Both the position numbers and the translations under genes were made by a program. Below the pieces are notes generated by a model. That model was not told where the DNA came from and did not search any database. It saw nothing but the letters and a program-made list of their open reading frames with translations. A DNA stretch of 64,000 nucleotides from an uncultured Clostridia bacterium (GTDB lineage: Bacteria; Bacillota; Clostridia; TANB77; CAG-508), in the NCBI GenBank assembly GCA_934129745.1, contig CAKOWZ010000001.1:248001-312000 (forward strand). Reading direction: 5' to 3'. Positions 33,229-43,600 of this stretch are shown in pieces; the stretch's first letter is position 1; each line of letters opens with the position of its first letter.

Positions 33229-34533
33229 ATGAATATATTGGAAATAATTGCAAAAAAAAGGGACAAAAAAGAATTGTCAAAACAAGAAATTGAATTTTTT
33301 GTTAAAGGATATACAGATGGGACAATTACTGATTATCAAGCAGCAGCATTAATAATGGCAATTTATTTAAATGGAATGAATAATGAAGAAATTACAAATT
33401 TGACTTTAGCAATGGCATATTCTGGAGAAGTTTTAGATTTGTCTAGCCTAGGAGAAAATGTTGTTGATAAACATAGTACAGGTGGAATTGGTGATAAAAT
33501 TACTTTAATTTTAATGCCAATTATTGCAGCATTAGGTGTTCCTGTTGCAAAAATGTCAGGAAGGGGTCTTGGTTTTACAGGAGGAACTGTTGATAAATTA
33601 GAATCAATACCTGGTTATAATACTCAGATTTCAGTAGATGAATTTATTGAAAATGTTAAAAAAATTGGAATAAGTTTAATGGGACAAACTCTAAATTTAG
33701 CACCAGCTGATAAGAAAATATATGCATTAAGAGATTCAATAAGTTGTGTTGAAAATATTCCATTAATTGCATCAAGTATAATGAGTAAAAAAATAGCTTC
33801 AGGTGCTAATAAAATTGTTTTGGAAGTAACTGTTGGAAATGGTGCTTTTATGAAAAATATGGAAGATGCAAAAAAATTATCTGAAACAATGATTAATATT
33901 GGAAAATTAGCAGGTAAAGAAACAGTTTGTATTTTAACAAATATGGATGAACCTCTAGGATATTCAATTGGAAATACTTTAGAAGTAATAGAAGCAATTG
34001 AAGCTCTTCAAGGTGATATGGAAGATGATGTTAAACAAGTTGTTTTAGAGCTAGGAAGCTATATGATTAAATTATCAGGTAATGGTGATGATATTGAAGA
34101 AAATAAAAAAAGAATGATGGAATGTATTGATAGTGGAGAAGCATATATGAAATTTTTGGAATTGATTGAAAATCAGGGAGGAGATGTTTCATATATTAAT
34201 GATGAATCATTATTTGAAAATGCTAAATTTATAATACCTGTTTATTCTGAAAAATCAGGTTATATTGAAAAAATTCAAGCTGAAGAATTAGGAAAAATTT
34301 CATGTAATCTTGGTGCTGGTAGGGTTAGAAAAGAAGATGTGATTGATAATCAGGTTGGATTAATTATTAATAAAAAAATTGGTGATGAAGTTCAAAAAGG
34401 TGAAATTATTGGAATTATTCATGCTAATGATGAAGAAAAAATGAAAGAGGCTATTGATAAATTTGGTAAATGCTTTAGTATTAGTGAAAATTTTGTGGAA
34501 AAGCCTAAAGTGATTTTAGGAATTATGGATTGA
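33229..34533 (+). CDS. pdp: Pyrimidine-nucleoside (thymidine) phosphorylase
   Basis: Splits uridine or thymidine with phosphate in nucleoside salvage. The 434-residue protein has the family motif MSGRGLGFTGGTVDKLESI, STGGIGDKITLILMP for phosphate binding, AALIMAIYLNGM, and the small alpha/beta C-terminal domain (LGAGRVRKEDVIDNQVGL). It is close behind rnhB with GGGAGAGGAATG, so they are probably cotranscribed. Confidence 0.95.
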   Translation: MNILEIIAKKRDKKELSKQEIEFFVKGYTDGTITDYQAAALIMAIYLNGMNNEEITNLTLAMAYSGEVLDLSSLGENVVDKHSTGGIGDKITLILMPIIAALGVPVAKMSGRGLGFTGGTVDKLESIPGYNTQISVDEFIENVKKIGISLMGQTLNLAPADKKIYALRDSISCVENIPLIASSIMSKKIASGANKIVLEVTVGNGAFMKNMEDAKKLSETMINIGKLAGKETVCILTNMDEPLGYSIGNTLEVIEAIEALQGDMEDDVKQVVLELGSYMIKLSGNGDDIEENKKRMMECIDSGEAYMKFLELIENQGGDVSYINDESLFENAKFIIPVYSEKSGYIEKIQAEELGKISCNLGAGRVRKEDVIDNQVGLIINKKIGDEVQKGEIIGIIHANDEEKMKEAIDKFGKCFSISENFVEKPKVILGIMD

Positions 34534-34594
34534 CATTTAATTATACATACTATAAAATATTTTTAATATTAAACTATAGAAAAGATGGTGAGAC

Positions 34595-37129
34595 ATGACG
34601 TCAAACAATAAGAAAAAAAAGATAAATAAAAATAAAGAACAGGCTAGAAAAAAGGCTATTCAAAAAGTACAAAAGAAAATAAGTAAAGAAAAAAATAAAA
34701 AAGTAAGTGCAGAAAGAAACAAGAAAAAAAGAATAGCAGCTAAAAGGGCAAAAGAAAGATTGCAAAGATTAAAAAGAAATGAAGAGATAAGAAGAAATGG
34801 TGAAATAGGAAGATATGAAGAAATAAATGAATTTGAGGAAACAAAAAGAAATGACAAAACTAAAAGAGAGAAAAACAAAAAAGATAGAATACATGATAAA
34901 AATGATAACTCAAATAAATTAGGACAATCAAAAAGGTTATTTTTTTTCATTGTGTTAGTTGTATTTTTATTAATAACACTTATATTTAGAATAGGATATC
35001 TTCAATTTGTAAGAGGTCCAGAATTGAAAGAAGCGGCAACAAAACAACAAACAACAAGCAGAATTATAAGCCCAAATAGAGGAGCAATTTATGATTCAAC
35101 AGGAAAACCTCTTGCAATAAGTGCTAAAGTTGATACAGTTACAATTAATCCAAGCAAATTTATTGTTGAGGATTCTCCAGAAAAAACTGCAGAATTGCAA
35201 CAAAAAGTAGCAAAAGCTTTTTCAGAGATTTTTGAACTTGATTATAATGATGTATATGCAAAAGTGACAAGTACAAGTGCTGTTCAAACTATAGTTAAAA
35301 AAGTTGAGGAAGATAAGATTAATAAACTAAAACAATGGATGAATGAAAATGAAGTTACAACTGGAATTAATATTGATACAGATACAAAAAGATATTATTA
35401 TTATAATAATTTAGCATCAAATTTAATAGGATTTTGTGGTAATGATAATCAAGGTTTAGCAGGAATTGAATATTACTGGAATTCAGTATTAACAGGAACT
35501 CCAGGAAAAATAACAACATCACAAGATGCTGTACAAGATATAATCTCAAGTAATGATGAAAATTATATTCCAGCACAAAATGGAAGTAATATAACATTAA
35601 CAATAGATTATAATATTCAAACAATAGCAGAAAAATACCTAAAACAAGCAGTTGCAGATAATAATTGTAAACGTGGTGGAAATATTATTGTAATGGATCC
35701 AAGTACTGGAGATATTTTGGCAATGGCATCATATCCAGATTATAATTTAAATGAACCATTTTCTCCAAATGAAAAATTGTCTAAAGATTGGGAATCTATG
35801 TCATCATCTGCAAGAAGTTCAGCATTACAAAACATGTGGCGAAATCCTGCTGTTTCAAATACATATGAACCAGGTTCAGTTTTTAAAGTATTAGTTGCAG
35901 CAATTGGTTTAGAAGAGAATTTGGTTGAAACAGACACACCAGGAATTTTCTCATGTAATGGTTTACAAGATATTTATGGTACAATAATAAAATGTGCAAA
36001 AACATCAGGACATGGATATCAATCTTTAAGAGAAGCATTAGAACATTCATGTAACCCTGCATTTATGCAATTAGGTGCAAAAATTGGAAAAGATATTTTA
36101 TATAAATATTTTGAAGCATTTGGATTATTTGATAAAACAGGAATTGCAACATCAGGTGAAGCAGTAGGAACATTCCATAGTTTAGATAAAGTTGGACCTG
36201 TTGAACTTGCAACAATTTCATTTGGTCAAAGATTTACAATTACACCTTTACAAATGATTACAGCTGTTAGTGCTATTGCAAATGATGGTGTATTAATGCA
36301 ACCAAGAATTGTAAAATCTATTGAAAATACTGATACTGGAACTATTACAACTGTTGAACCAAAATCTGTAAGACAAGTTGTATCAGCTGAAACAGCAGAA
36401 CAGGTGAGAAGTATGATGGAATCAGTTGTTGTTGAAGGTGGAGGAAAATATGGACAAGTTGCAGGATATAGTATTGGCGGAAAAACTGGTACATCAGAAC
36501 CATCACCTGGAAAAGAAGAAGAAGGAAATGTAGCATCATTTCTTGCAATTGCACCTGTTGAAAATACAAAAGTATCTGTTTTATTAACTTTATATGGTCC
36601 TAATGAAAGTAATAATTATGGTGGACAAATTGCAGCACCAGTTGTTGCACAAGTATTATCAGAAGTATTACCATATTTAGAAATACCTTCAAATAATTCT
36701 ACAATTACAACAACTCCAACAGATCCATATAATAGTTTACAAACAAGTAAATTACCTGATGTTAGAAATAAAACTGTATCAGAAGCAAAAAAAGTGCTTG
36801 AAAATGCAGGATTTAAGTTTAATACAACAAGTGATGATGATTCAATTGTTACTGAACAAGTTCCAAAACCAGGAACTGATTTATTGAAAGGTGCTGTTGT
36901 TAAATTATATTCAAGTAAAAATAATGACAGAATTTCTGTACAAGTTCCATCACTTAAGGGACTTACAGCTGTTAAAGCTAAAAATACTTTGTTAAACTTG
37001 AATTTGAATGTGAAAATTGTTGGGTCTGGCAAAGTTGTAAGTCAAGATCCAATTGCTGGAACTAACTTAGAAGAAGGTAGTGTGATTACTATTAATTTAC
37101 AAGATGAATTAGAGGCAGGATCACATTAA
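34595..37129 (+). CDS. Class B penicillin-binding protein, SpoVD/FtsI type, with two PASTA domains
   Basis: Transpeptidase of peptidoglycan synthesis. The 844-residue order is: a highly charged Lys/Arg/Glu-rich cytoplasmic region (1-110), one membrane span (about 112-132, LFFFIVLVVFLLITLIF), the dimerisation domain (RGAIYDSTGKPLAISA), the transpeptidase domain with SVFK (YEPGSVFKVLVAA), SCN (EHSCNPAFMQ) and KTGT (GGKTGTSEPS), then two PASTA repeats. PASTA-bearing class B PBPs in spore formers are the SpoVD/PBP2B type. The long charged N-terminal tail is unusual. A foldback element lies directly after the stop. Confidence 0.93.
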   Translation: MTSNNKKKKINKNKEQARKKAIQKVQKKISKEKNKKVSAERNKKKRIAAKRAKERLQRLKRNEEIRRNGEIGRYEEINEFEETKRNDKTKREKNKKDRIHDKNDNSNKLGQSKRLFFFIVLVVFLLITLIFRIGYLQFVRGPELKEAATKQQTTSRIISPNRGAIYDSTGKPLAISAKVDTVTINPSKFIVEDSPEKTAELQQKVAKAFSEIFELDYNDVYAKVTSTSAVQTIVKKVEEDKINKLKQWMNENEVTTGINIDTDTKRYYYYNNLASNLIGFCGNDNQGLAGIEYYWNSVLTGTPGKITTSQDAVQDIISSNDENYIPAQNGSNITLTIDYNIQTIAEKYLKQAVADNNCKRGGNIIVMDPSTGDILAMASYPDYNLNEPFSPNEKLSKDWESMSSSARSSALQNMWRNPAVSNTYEPGSVFKVLVAAIGLEENLVETDTPGIFSCNGLQDIYGTIIKCAKTSGHGYQSLREALEHSCNPAFMQLGAKIGKDILYKYFEAFGLFDKTGIATSGEAVGTFHSLDKVGPVELATISFGQRFTITPLQMITAVSAIANDGVLMQPRIVKSIENTDTGTITTVEPKSVRQVVSAETAEQVRSMMESVVVEGGGKYGQVAGYSIGGKTGTSEPSPGKEEEGNVASFLAIAPVENTKVSVLLTLYGPNESNNYGGQIAAPVVAQVLSEVLPYLEIPSNNSTITTTPTDPYNSLQTSKLPDVRNKTVSEAKKVLENAGFKFNTTSDDDSIVTEQVPKPGTDLLKGAVVKLYSSKNNDRISVQVPSLKGLTAVKAKNTLLNLNLNVKIVGSGKVVSQDPIAGTNLEEGSVITINLQDELEAGSH

Positions 37130-37156
37130 AAGTTTAGAGTTGTGTGTGGTCGTTGC

Positions 37157-37452
37157 AAATAAAGAAATTCGCGGCTATTATCTGAGAAACTTAGAATGAT
37201 TGGTCTCACAAATAAATAAGAGAAGAGTGGTATAATTACATTCCGCAGACTTGCTGGCTCGGCTTTGTTAAAAAGCAAAAGGTATTTTGGTAACGTTAAA
37301 TATTTATGTATTGATATACCTTTTGCGGTTTTTAACAAACCTTGCCAAACTGCGCGTCTGTGCTCCATCGTAATTATACCACTCTTCTCTTATTTATTTG
37401 TGAGACCAATCATTCTAAGTTTCTCAGATAATAGCCGCGAATTTCTTTATTT
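37157..37452. repeat. 296-bp foldback element with 83-bp perfect inverted arms
   Basis: Arm 37157-37239 is the exact reverse complement of 37370-37452. Inside are further imperfect inverted repeats (TTGTTAAAAA/TTTTTAACAA, GCAAAAGGTAT/ATACCTTTTGC). It fills the whole space between the convergent PBP and flippase genes and overlaps neither; the right arm abuts the flippase stop. It codes for nothing credible: the two open frames in it are mirror images. It could be a MITE-like element or a giant terminator hairpin. Confidence 0.85.
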
Positions 37453-38805
37453 TCAATGACTCCCACACAATTCACGCGCTAAAACATAAAAACTTAATCC
37501 ACAATTCAAAATTTCACTAAAATAAATTGTAAAAACATATCCCAAAACACCAAATTTAGGTATTAAAACTATAATCAAAAAAATACCAGAAACTAAATCA
37601 ATAATATTAATTTTCAAAACAGTCACATGTTTATCTAACCCTTTTAAAATTGCATCAACTATATTATCAATATACATAAATGGAATTAATGGTGCAAGAA
37701 TTTGAACATATTTTGTAACATTAGATGACTTATAAATCAATTCACTTAATTGTGAAGCAAATATAAATATAACTGATGATATTATTAATGAAAAAAACAA
37801 TGTATATTTTAAAGCTTTTTTAGTAATTTTCGATATTTGCAAGTTTTGTGAACGTGCCTTAAATTCAGTAAATTCAGGAATAAGCAAATTTGCAAAAGCA
37901 AGTATTATGATATTTGGAAATAAAACCAAAGGCATTGCCATTCCTGAAACCAATCCATAATTTGCAAGTGCTTGATTACAATTATTTCCACTTTTCTCAA
38001 GATTTATTGGTATTAAAACTTGTTTTATTGTAGATAATCCAGAACGAACAAATGATGTTAATCCAACTGGAATTGTAATTTCTAAAAATCTTTTTTCAAA
38101 AGAAAATTTATTATTTCTGTGTAAAGTTATTGGCTTTTTTGAAATATCAAGTTTGTATAATATATATATGTAAAAAAATGAAATTATTTCCGAAATTATG
38201 TTACCAAGAATAAGTGAAATACATATATATTCAAGTCCACATGGCATAAAATAATTTAAAAAACTTGATATGAAAAATACTTTTAATAATTGCTCTAATA
38301 TCTGGTCTGATGCAGGTTTTATGGCATTTCTAAGTGCTGTAAAATAACCTGATAAACATGATGACATTGAGATAAATGGAAGTGAAATTGAAATTATGTA
38401 AAAAGGAATAGGTGTTATTTTACTATGAAGCCATGTTTTACAGATTAGTGGTGCAGATATTATTAAAAGAAAACTTGAAAATCCGCTAAATATTAAGCAA
38501 AAAATTAAACATTTTCTAATAATCTTTTTTATATTTTCATAGTATATAGGTTTTGTGTTAGAGATTTCTTCTGTTATAATTTTTGTAGTTGCAAGATTTA
38601 CTCCAGATAATGCAATTGTTATTGCAAAAAAATAGACTGACATTACAAGTCCATATAAACCAACTGCTTCAGCTCCTATTTTTTGTGAGATGTATGAATT
38701 GAAAAACATTCCAATACATCTGAGTATTAATGAAGTTAAGCTTAGAATTATTCCATTTATAAAAAAATTTTTTAAAGTGGTATGTGTATGTGTTTTAAAA
38801 ATCAT
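37453..38805 (-). CDS. spoVB: MATE/MOP-superfamily polysaccharide flippase, SpoVB-like
   Basis: A 450-residue polytopic protein with 12-14 hydrophobic segments of the MurJ/SpoVB/Wzx type. The N-terminus (FINGIILSLTSLILRCIGMF) and the segments GLYGLVMSVYFFAITIALSG and SGMAMPLVLFPNIIILAFAN match stage V sporulation protein B, which is needed for spore cortex synthesis and is thought to flip lipid-linked precursors. No clear Shine-Dalgarno precedes the ATG. It could instead be a vegetative lipid II flippase. Confidence 0.8.
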   Translation of the reverse strand: MIFKTHTHTTLKNFFINGIILSLTSLILRCIGMFFNSYISQKIGAEAVGLYGLVMSVYFFAITIALSGVNLATTKIITEEISNTKPIYYENIKKIIRKCLIFCLIFSGFSSFLLIISAPLICKTWLHSKITPIPFYIISISLPFISMSSCLSGYFTALRNAIKPASDQILEQLLKVFFISSFLNYFMPCGLEYICISLILGNIISEIISFFYIYILYKLDISKKPITLHRNNKFSFEKRFLEITIPVGLTSFVRSGLSTIKQVLIPINLEKSGNNCNQALANYGLVSGMAMPLVLFPNIIILAFANLLIPEFTEFKARSQNLQISKITKKALKYTLFFSLIISSVIFIFASQLSELIYKSSNVTKYVQILAPLIPFMYIDNIVDAILKGLDKHVTVLKINIIDLVSGIFLIIVLIPKFGVLGYVFTIYFSEILNCGLSFYVLARELCGSH

Positions 38806-39107
38806 TGTGGTGTTCTATAATCAATTATATAAAAATATTAAACTATTTAATTGATTCCTTTCTTATAAATTTTTATTGTAATATTTATAATAAATATGTT
38901 TTAATAATTATATTTGGTAAAATAAAAAATATGTTTATTTGTTAAAATGCAAAAGAATATTTATTGTTGATTAATAAAAAACTCTTCTATTTTAAAAATT
39001 AATATGATATAATCAAAAAAATGAAAAGCAACTATATAGAGAAATAAAAAAAAAACTTTATAACAATGTTGGCAAAATTGCTAAAATAGAAAGGAAGGAA
39101 GCCTAAA
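38806..39107. other. Intergenic region, 302 bases, AT-rich
   Basis: Divergent upstream region of the flippase and nucleosidase genes, with long A/T runs and a possible extended -10 (TATGATATAAT near 39002-39012) for the rightward gene. I see no ORF, RNA gene or repeat. Confidence 0.5.
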
Positions 39108-39825
39108 ATGAGTAATATATTATTTGTGTGTGCAATGGAAAAAGAAGGAAAACAAATAGCTGAAAAACTTGGTATGAGTGAAATATCAAATAAATTGTTC
39201 GAAATAAAAAAAACAGCAGAAATTGAGGAAAAAAGTGTAAATAAAGAAAAAGATGAACAAAATTCTGAAATTGAAAAATGTAAAAAAAGTGAAATAGATA
39301 GATTATTAATAACAGGAATAGGAAAACAATTTACAGCAATTAATTTAACAGAATATTTATGTAAAAACGATAAACCAGATTTAATAGTAAATATAGGATA
39401 TGCTGGGTCTACAGATATACAGATTGGAAAATGGGTTAATATATCTAGGTCTTATAATTATGAATGGGAAATTCCGGGTGAAGAAAAATATGTGATGTTA
39501 GCAGGACGGAAGTCAAAAAATGGATATTCTTAAAAATGATGAAGGTAAAGAATTGTTTGAAACAGTAGAATGTTATTCTTCAGAAAGTTTTGTAACTGAA
39601 ACTGATATAAATGAACATGTTGCATTTGATATGGAGCTTCATTCAATTTCAATTATTTGTGATTTATATGATATTCCATTATTATCATTAAAAAAAATAA
39701 GTGATAATTTAAGTTTAGGTGATTATTATGAAAATCTGACTCAAAATGAAGTGTTTGAATTAACTAGTTTTTTAGATTACAAAATTGATGGTGTTTCTTT
39801 ATTATGCCAAATACATAATTTGTAA
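39108..39825 (+). CDS. MTA/SAH-nucleosidase-like (PNP/UDP family) protein, with one +1 frame change at CGG
   Basis: With one +1 shift at 39507 the two open frames join into 238 residues resembling 5'-methylthioadenosine/S-adenosylhomocysteine nucleosidases. It begins ILFVCAMEKEGKQIAEKLG, has a GIGKQFTAINLTEYL and VNIGYAGSTD segment, and after the shift VECYSSESFVTE, FDMELHSISIICDLYDIP and LKKISDNLS, the FDMExxA-IKxISD pattern of the family. A Lys/Glu-rich insert (residues about 33-63) is unusual. The zero frame stops at 39533 soon after CGG; the second frame lacks its own ribosome site. The key nucleosidase motifs lie on both sides, so a split gene would be non-functional. Confidence 0.75.
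39507..39509 (+). other. Candidate +1 frameshift site (GGA CGG A)
   Basis: The in-frame CGG follows GGA; skipping C39507 gives GGA AGT CAA AAA ATG and restores the nucleosidase C-terminal half. Confidence 0.6.
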
Positions 39826-39882
39826 AAAATTATGTGAGTTTTGTAGATATTCAGATATTAAATAGATGAAGGTGTTGTAAAT

Positions 39883-39966
39883 TTGAAATCAGTTGTACAA
39901 GCAGTTCAAAAATCTATGGAAAATGATGCAAATAGTGGAGAAAAGGAAATTAAAGATGAAAGGTGA
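39883..39966 (+). CDS. Tiny ORF (27 aa) before smc
   Basis: TTG start after AAGGTG, encoding MKSVVQAVQKSMENDANSGE and seven more charged residues. It ends 5 bases before the smc ATG, and its last codons contain the smc ribosome site AAAGGTGA. It may simply couple translation to smc; I do not recognise it. Confidence 0.35.
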   Translation: MKSVVQAVQKSMENDANSGEKEIKDER

Positions 39967-39971
39967 AAGAT

Positions 39972-42900
39972 ATGTACTTAAAAAGATTAGAATTGCAAGG
40001 ATTTAAGTCTTTTGCAGATAAAACAATATTAGAATTTAAACCAGGAATTACTTCAGTAATTGGACCAAATGGTTCAGGAAAAAGTAATATTTCAGATGCC
40101 ATTAGATGGGTACTTGGTGAACAAAGTATGAAATCATTGAGAGGAGCTAAATCTGAAGATATTATTTTTAATGGAACTCAAAATAGGAAATCTTTAGGGT
40201 TTGCCGAAGCTTCAATTATTATTGATAATTCTGATGGAGCTCTTCCAATTGAATATAATGAAGTTACTGTAACAAGAAAGATTTATAGAAGTGGTGAAAG
40301 TGGATATTTTATTAATAAAGTACCTTGTAGATTAAAAGATATTTTAGAATTATTTATGGATACTGGTATTGGTAAAGATGGTTATTCTATAATTGGTCAA
40401 GGTAAAATTGATCAGATTTTAAGTAATAAATCTGAAGACAGACGTCATATTTTTGAAGAGGCTGCAGGTATTGTAAAATATAGGGTTAGAAAAGCTGAAT
40501 CTGAAAAAAAACTTGAACAAACAAAACTTAATTTATTAAGAATAAATGATATTTTAACTGAAATTGAAGGTAATTTAGACCCATTAAAAATTCAGTCTGA
40601 AAAAGCTAAAAAGTTTTTAGATTTAAGAGAAGAATTGAAAAATATTGAAGTTGGTTTATTTTTATATAATATTGATAATTATAAAGAAAAATTAAAACAA
40701 ATTGTAAAAGATGAAGAAATTATGGTTTCTCAAAAAGATGATGAAACAAACAAACTTGAAAATAAACAAAAAATTAAAGAAGAATTAAAAAATGAAATTG
40801 ATAAAATTACAATTGAAATTGAAAATGTTCAAAATTTAAGTTTTGAGGCTACTAATAAAATTGAAAAATTAAATACAGAAATTGGAATTGCTAATGAAAG
40901 AATTTCAAATAATAAATCAAATACTGAAAGATTGGTTAATGAAATTGAAGAAGTTAGAACTAGAATTAAAGAATTAGAAGATGAAAAAACACAAAAAATT
41001 GAGAAGAAAAATAATATTTTCACAAATAAAGAAAAATTTGAAAATGAACTAAAAGAAAAAGAGGCTGAACTTGCTAAATTAACTGAAAAACTAACATCAA
41101 AAGAATTAGAAATTGAAGAACAAAAACAAAAAGTTGAACAAAACATTGATTCTAAATATGAAATAGGTAATGAAATTAGTACTTTAGAAGCTAATTACGA
41201 AAATTATGAAAAAAGAGAGAAAAATTTAAAAAGTGAAATTACTGAAACTATTTCTGAATTAGATGGTGCAAGAAGTGATAAACAAGATATTTCTAAAGGA
41301 TATTATGAAATTGAATCACAAAAAAATAAGATTATTTCTGAAATAGAAAAAATTGCTAATGAAAAACAAGAAGCTAACAATAAGATTAAGGATTTTGAAG
41401 CACAAATTAATCAAATTTCTTATGATATAAGAATGAAAGATTCAAGACATAAATTTTTGGTTGAAACTGAAAAAGAAAAAGAAGGATATACAAAAAGTGT
41501 TAAATCTTTGTTATTAGATTGTGAAAAAAATCCATCACTTAAATCAGGTGTTGAAGGTGTTTTAGCTAACCTAATATCAGTTGATAATAAATATCAAACA
41601 GCAATTGAAATGGCATTAGGTGGTGTTCTTCAAAATATTGTTACTGATAATGAACATACTGCTAAAAAATTGGTAGAACATTTAAGAAAAAATAATCTAG
41701 GAAGAGCATCATTTTTACCAATCTCATCTGTAAAAGGTAGCAAAATTGATAAAATTAAAGGACATTATAATGGTTTGATTGGTGTGGGTTCTGAACTTGT
41801 AAAATGTGATAAAAAATATCAACAAATTATTAGCAATTTATTAGGAAGAACTGTTATTGTTGATAATATGGATACTGGAATTCAAGTAGCTAAAAATAAT
41901 AATTATGGTTTTAGAATTGTTACCCTAAAAGGTGATATTATCAGTAATTCAGGTGCAATTACAGGTGGTTCTGTTGCAACAAAAACTGTTAATATTCTAG
42001 GAAGAAGTAATGAAATTGAAAGTTTAGCAAAAGAAATTGTTGATTTAAAAAACAAATTACAAGAAGTTACTAAAAACAAAGAAAAATATGAAAATTCAAT
42101 TTCAGGAGTTATCAAAAAATCTGAAGAATTAGATGAAAAATTAAATGAAATAAATATTGTATATGCAACTGAAAAACAAAAAATGGTCGCAATTGAACAA
42201 AATATTGAAAAAGCTGCTACACGTCTTGAAAAATTGAAAAAAGAAAATGAAAATATCAAAAATATGAAATCTGAAATATTAAAAAATAAGGAAGAAAAAT
42301 TTGCTCAAATTGATGTTTTAGATAAAGAAACATCTGAATTAAATGCAATAATTGAACAATTTGGATTATTAAATAAAGATAATCAAAAATATATTGATGA
42401 TTTAAATTTTGATATAACAAATTTAAGAATTTCAGTATCATCATTTGATGAAAGTGGTGCTTCTATTGATGAAATGGTTGAAAGAATTGAACTTGACATT
42501 ACAAATAATAATACAAGTATTGAAAATAAACAAAAACAAATTTCAGATTTAAATGTTGAAAATACTGAACTAGAATCTAGTATTAATGGATTTAATGAAG
42601 AAATTGCAAAAGTTAAATCAGATGTAGAAAATAGTGGTGTAAAAGTTGAAGAATTAAAAGCTTCAAGAATTGAAAATAATAATAGATTACAAAAAACTGA
42701 AAAAGATATTACTGATCAGTTTACTATTATTGAAGATTTAAAAGAACAATTAGTCAAAATTGATGTAAAAAAATCTAAATTTGAACAGGATTTAAAACAA
42801 GTTGTTGATAGTTTATGGGAAGAATATGAGCTTACACCTAATGGTTGTGAAAATTTTGAAAAACCAAATAATGTTCAAGTAACTCAAAAAGAGGTTAACA

Positions 42901-43517
42901 AATTGCGTAATCAAATTCGTGATTTGGGAAGTATTAATATTGATTCAATTGAAGAATATAAAAAAGCAAAAGAAAGATATGATTTTATGAGTGAACAACG
43001 TTTGGATTTAGAAAATACTCAAACAAAACTTAGAAATGTGATTACAGAAATGACAAAAACAATGAAAACTCAATTTGCAGAAAAATTTGCTTTAATAAAT
43101 CACAATTTTAATGAAGTATTCCAAGAATTATTTGGTGGAGGAAAAGCTGAACTTGTTCTTGAAGATGAAGAAAATATTTTGGAATGTGGTATTGATATTA
43201 AAGTTCAACCAACAGGAAAAAAACTTCAAAATATGATGTTATTATCAGGTGGAGAAAAGGCATTTACTGCTATTGCATTATTATTTGCAATCTTAAAAAT
43301 TAATCCTGCTCCATTCTGTATTTTAGACGAAATTGAGGCAGCTTTAGATGATGTAAATGTTTATAGATATGCTGAATATTTGAAAAAATTTAGTGATGAA
43401 ACTCAATTTTTGGTAATTACTCACAGAAAAGGTACTATGGAAGCTGCTGATACTGTTTATGGTGTTACTATGGAAGAAAATGGTATTAGTAAGTTATTGT
43501 CTATCAAAATGGCATAA
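39972..43517 (+). CDS. smc: Chromosome segregation protein SMC
   Basis: Condensin ATPase that compacts and segregates the chromosome with ScpA/ScpB. The 1181-residue protein has Walker A (GPNGSGKSNISDAIRWVLGE), a long coiled coil (about 165-500), the flexible hinge (about 505-675, KSGVEGVLANLISV, ITGGSV), the returning coiled coil, and C-terminal signature MLLSGGEKAFTAIALLFA with Walker B FCILDEIEAALDD. ATG 39972 (MYLKRLELQGFKSFADKT) is the family-typical start; the upstream GTG 39963 lies inside the ribosome site. Confidence 0.97.
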   Translation: MYLKRLELQGFKSFADKTILEFKPGITSVIGPNGSGKSNISDAIRWVLGEQSMKSLRGAKSEDIIFNGTQNRKSLGFAEASIIIDNSDGALPIEYNEVTVTRKIYRSGESGYFINKVPCRLKDILELFMDTGIGKDGYSIIGQGKIDQILSNKSEDRRHIFEEAAGIVKYRVRKAESEKKLEQTKLNLLRINDILTEIEGNLDPLKIQSEKAKKFLDLREELKNIEVGLFLYNIDNYKEKLKQIVKDEEIMVSQKDDETNKLENKQKIKEELKNEIDKITIEIENVQNLSFEATNKIEKLNTEIGIANERISNNKSNTERLVNEIEEVRTRIKELEDEKTQKIEKKNNIFTNKEKFENELKEKEAELAKLTEKLTSKELEIEEQKQKVEQNIDSKYEIGNEISTLEANYENYEKREKNLKSEITETISELDGARSDKQDISKGYYEIESQKNKIISEIEKIANEKQEANNKIKDFEAQINQISYDIRMKDSRHKFLVETEKEKEGYTKSVKSLLLDCEKNPSLKSGVEGVLANLISVDNKYQTAIEMALGGVLQNIVTDNEHTAKKLVEHLRKNNLGRASFLPISSVKGSKIDKIKGHYNGLIGVGSELVKCDKKYQQIISNLLGRTVIVDNMDTGIQVAKNNNYGFRIVTLKGDIISNSGAITGGSVATKTVNILGRSNEIESLAKEIVDLKNKLQEVTKNKEKYENSISGVIKKSEELDEKLNEINIVYATEKQKMVAIEQNIEKAATRLEKLKKENENIKNMKSEILKNKEEKFAQIDVLDKETSELNAIIEQFGLLNKDNQKYIDDLNFDITNLRISVSSFDESGASIDEMVERIELDITNNNTSIENKQKQISDLNVENTELESSINGFNEEIAKVKSDVENSGVKVEELKASRIENNNRLQKTEKDITDQFTIIEDLKEQLVKIDVKKSKFEQDLKQVVDSLWEEYELTPNGCENFEKPNNVQVTQKEVNKLRNQIRDLGSINIDSIEEYKKAKERYDFMSEQRLDLENTQTKLRNVITEMTKTMKTQFAEKFALINHNFNEVFQELFGGGKAELVLEDEENILECGIDIKVQPTGKKLQNMMLLSGGEKAFTAIALLFAILKINPAPFCILDEIEAALDDVNVYRYAEYLKKFSDETQFLVITHRKGTMEAADTVYGVTMEENGISKLLSIKMA

Positions 43518-43563
43518 GAATAAGTGAAACATTTTTGGAAAGCACAAATTTGTTTCACTTATC
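43518..43563 (+). terminator. Hairpin after smc
   Basis: ATAAGTGAAACA pairs with TGTTTCACTTAT; only a weak T run follows. Confidence 0.5.
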
Positions 43564-43600
43564 TTGAAAAATTTGCCTAAAGAAGGGAGATATAAAATTT

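Noticed and set aside
37126..37459. Two open frames of 80 and 64 codons in the foldback element
   Set aside because: They are mirror images produced by the inverted arms, share a peptide because of it, and have no ribosome sites.
39520..39825. Independent second gene starting at ATG 39520
   Set aside because: No ribosome site lies before it, and it encodes only the back half of a nucleosidase fold whose front half ends at the same place in the other frame.
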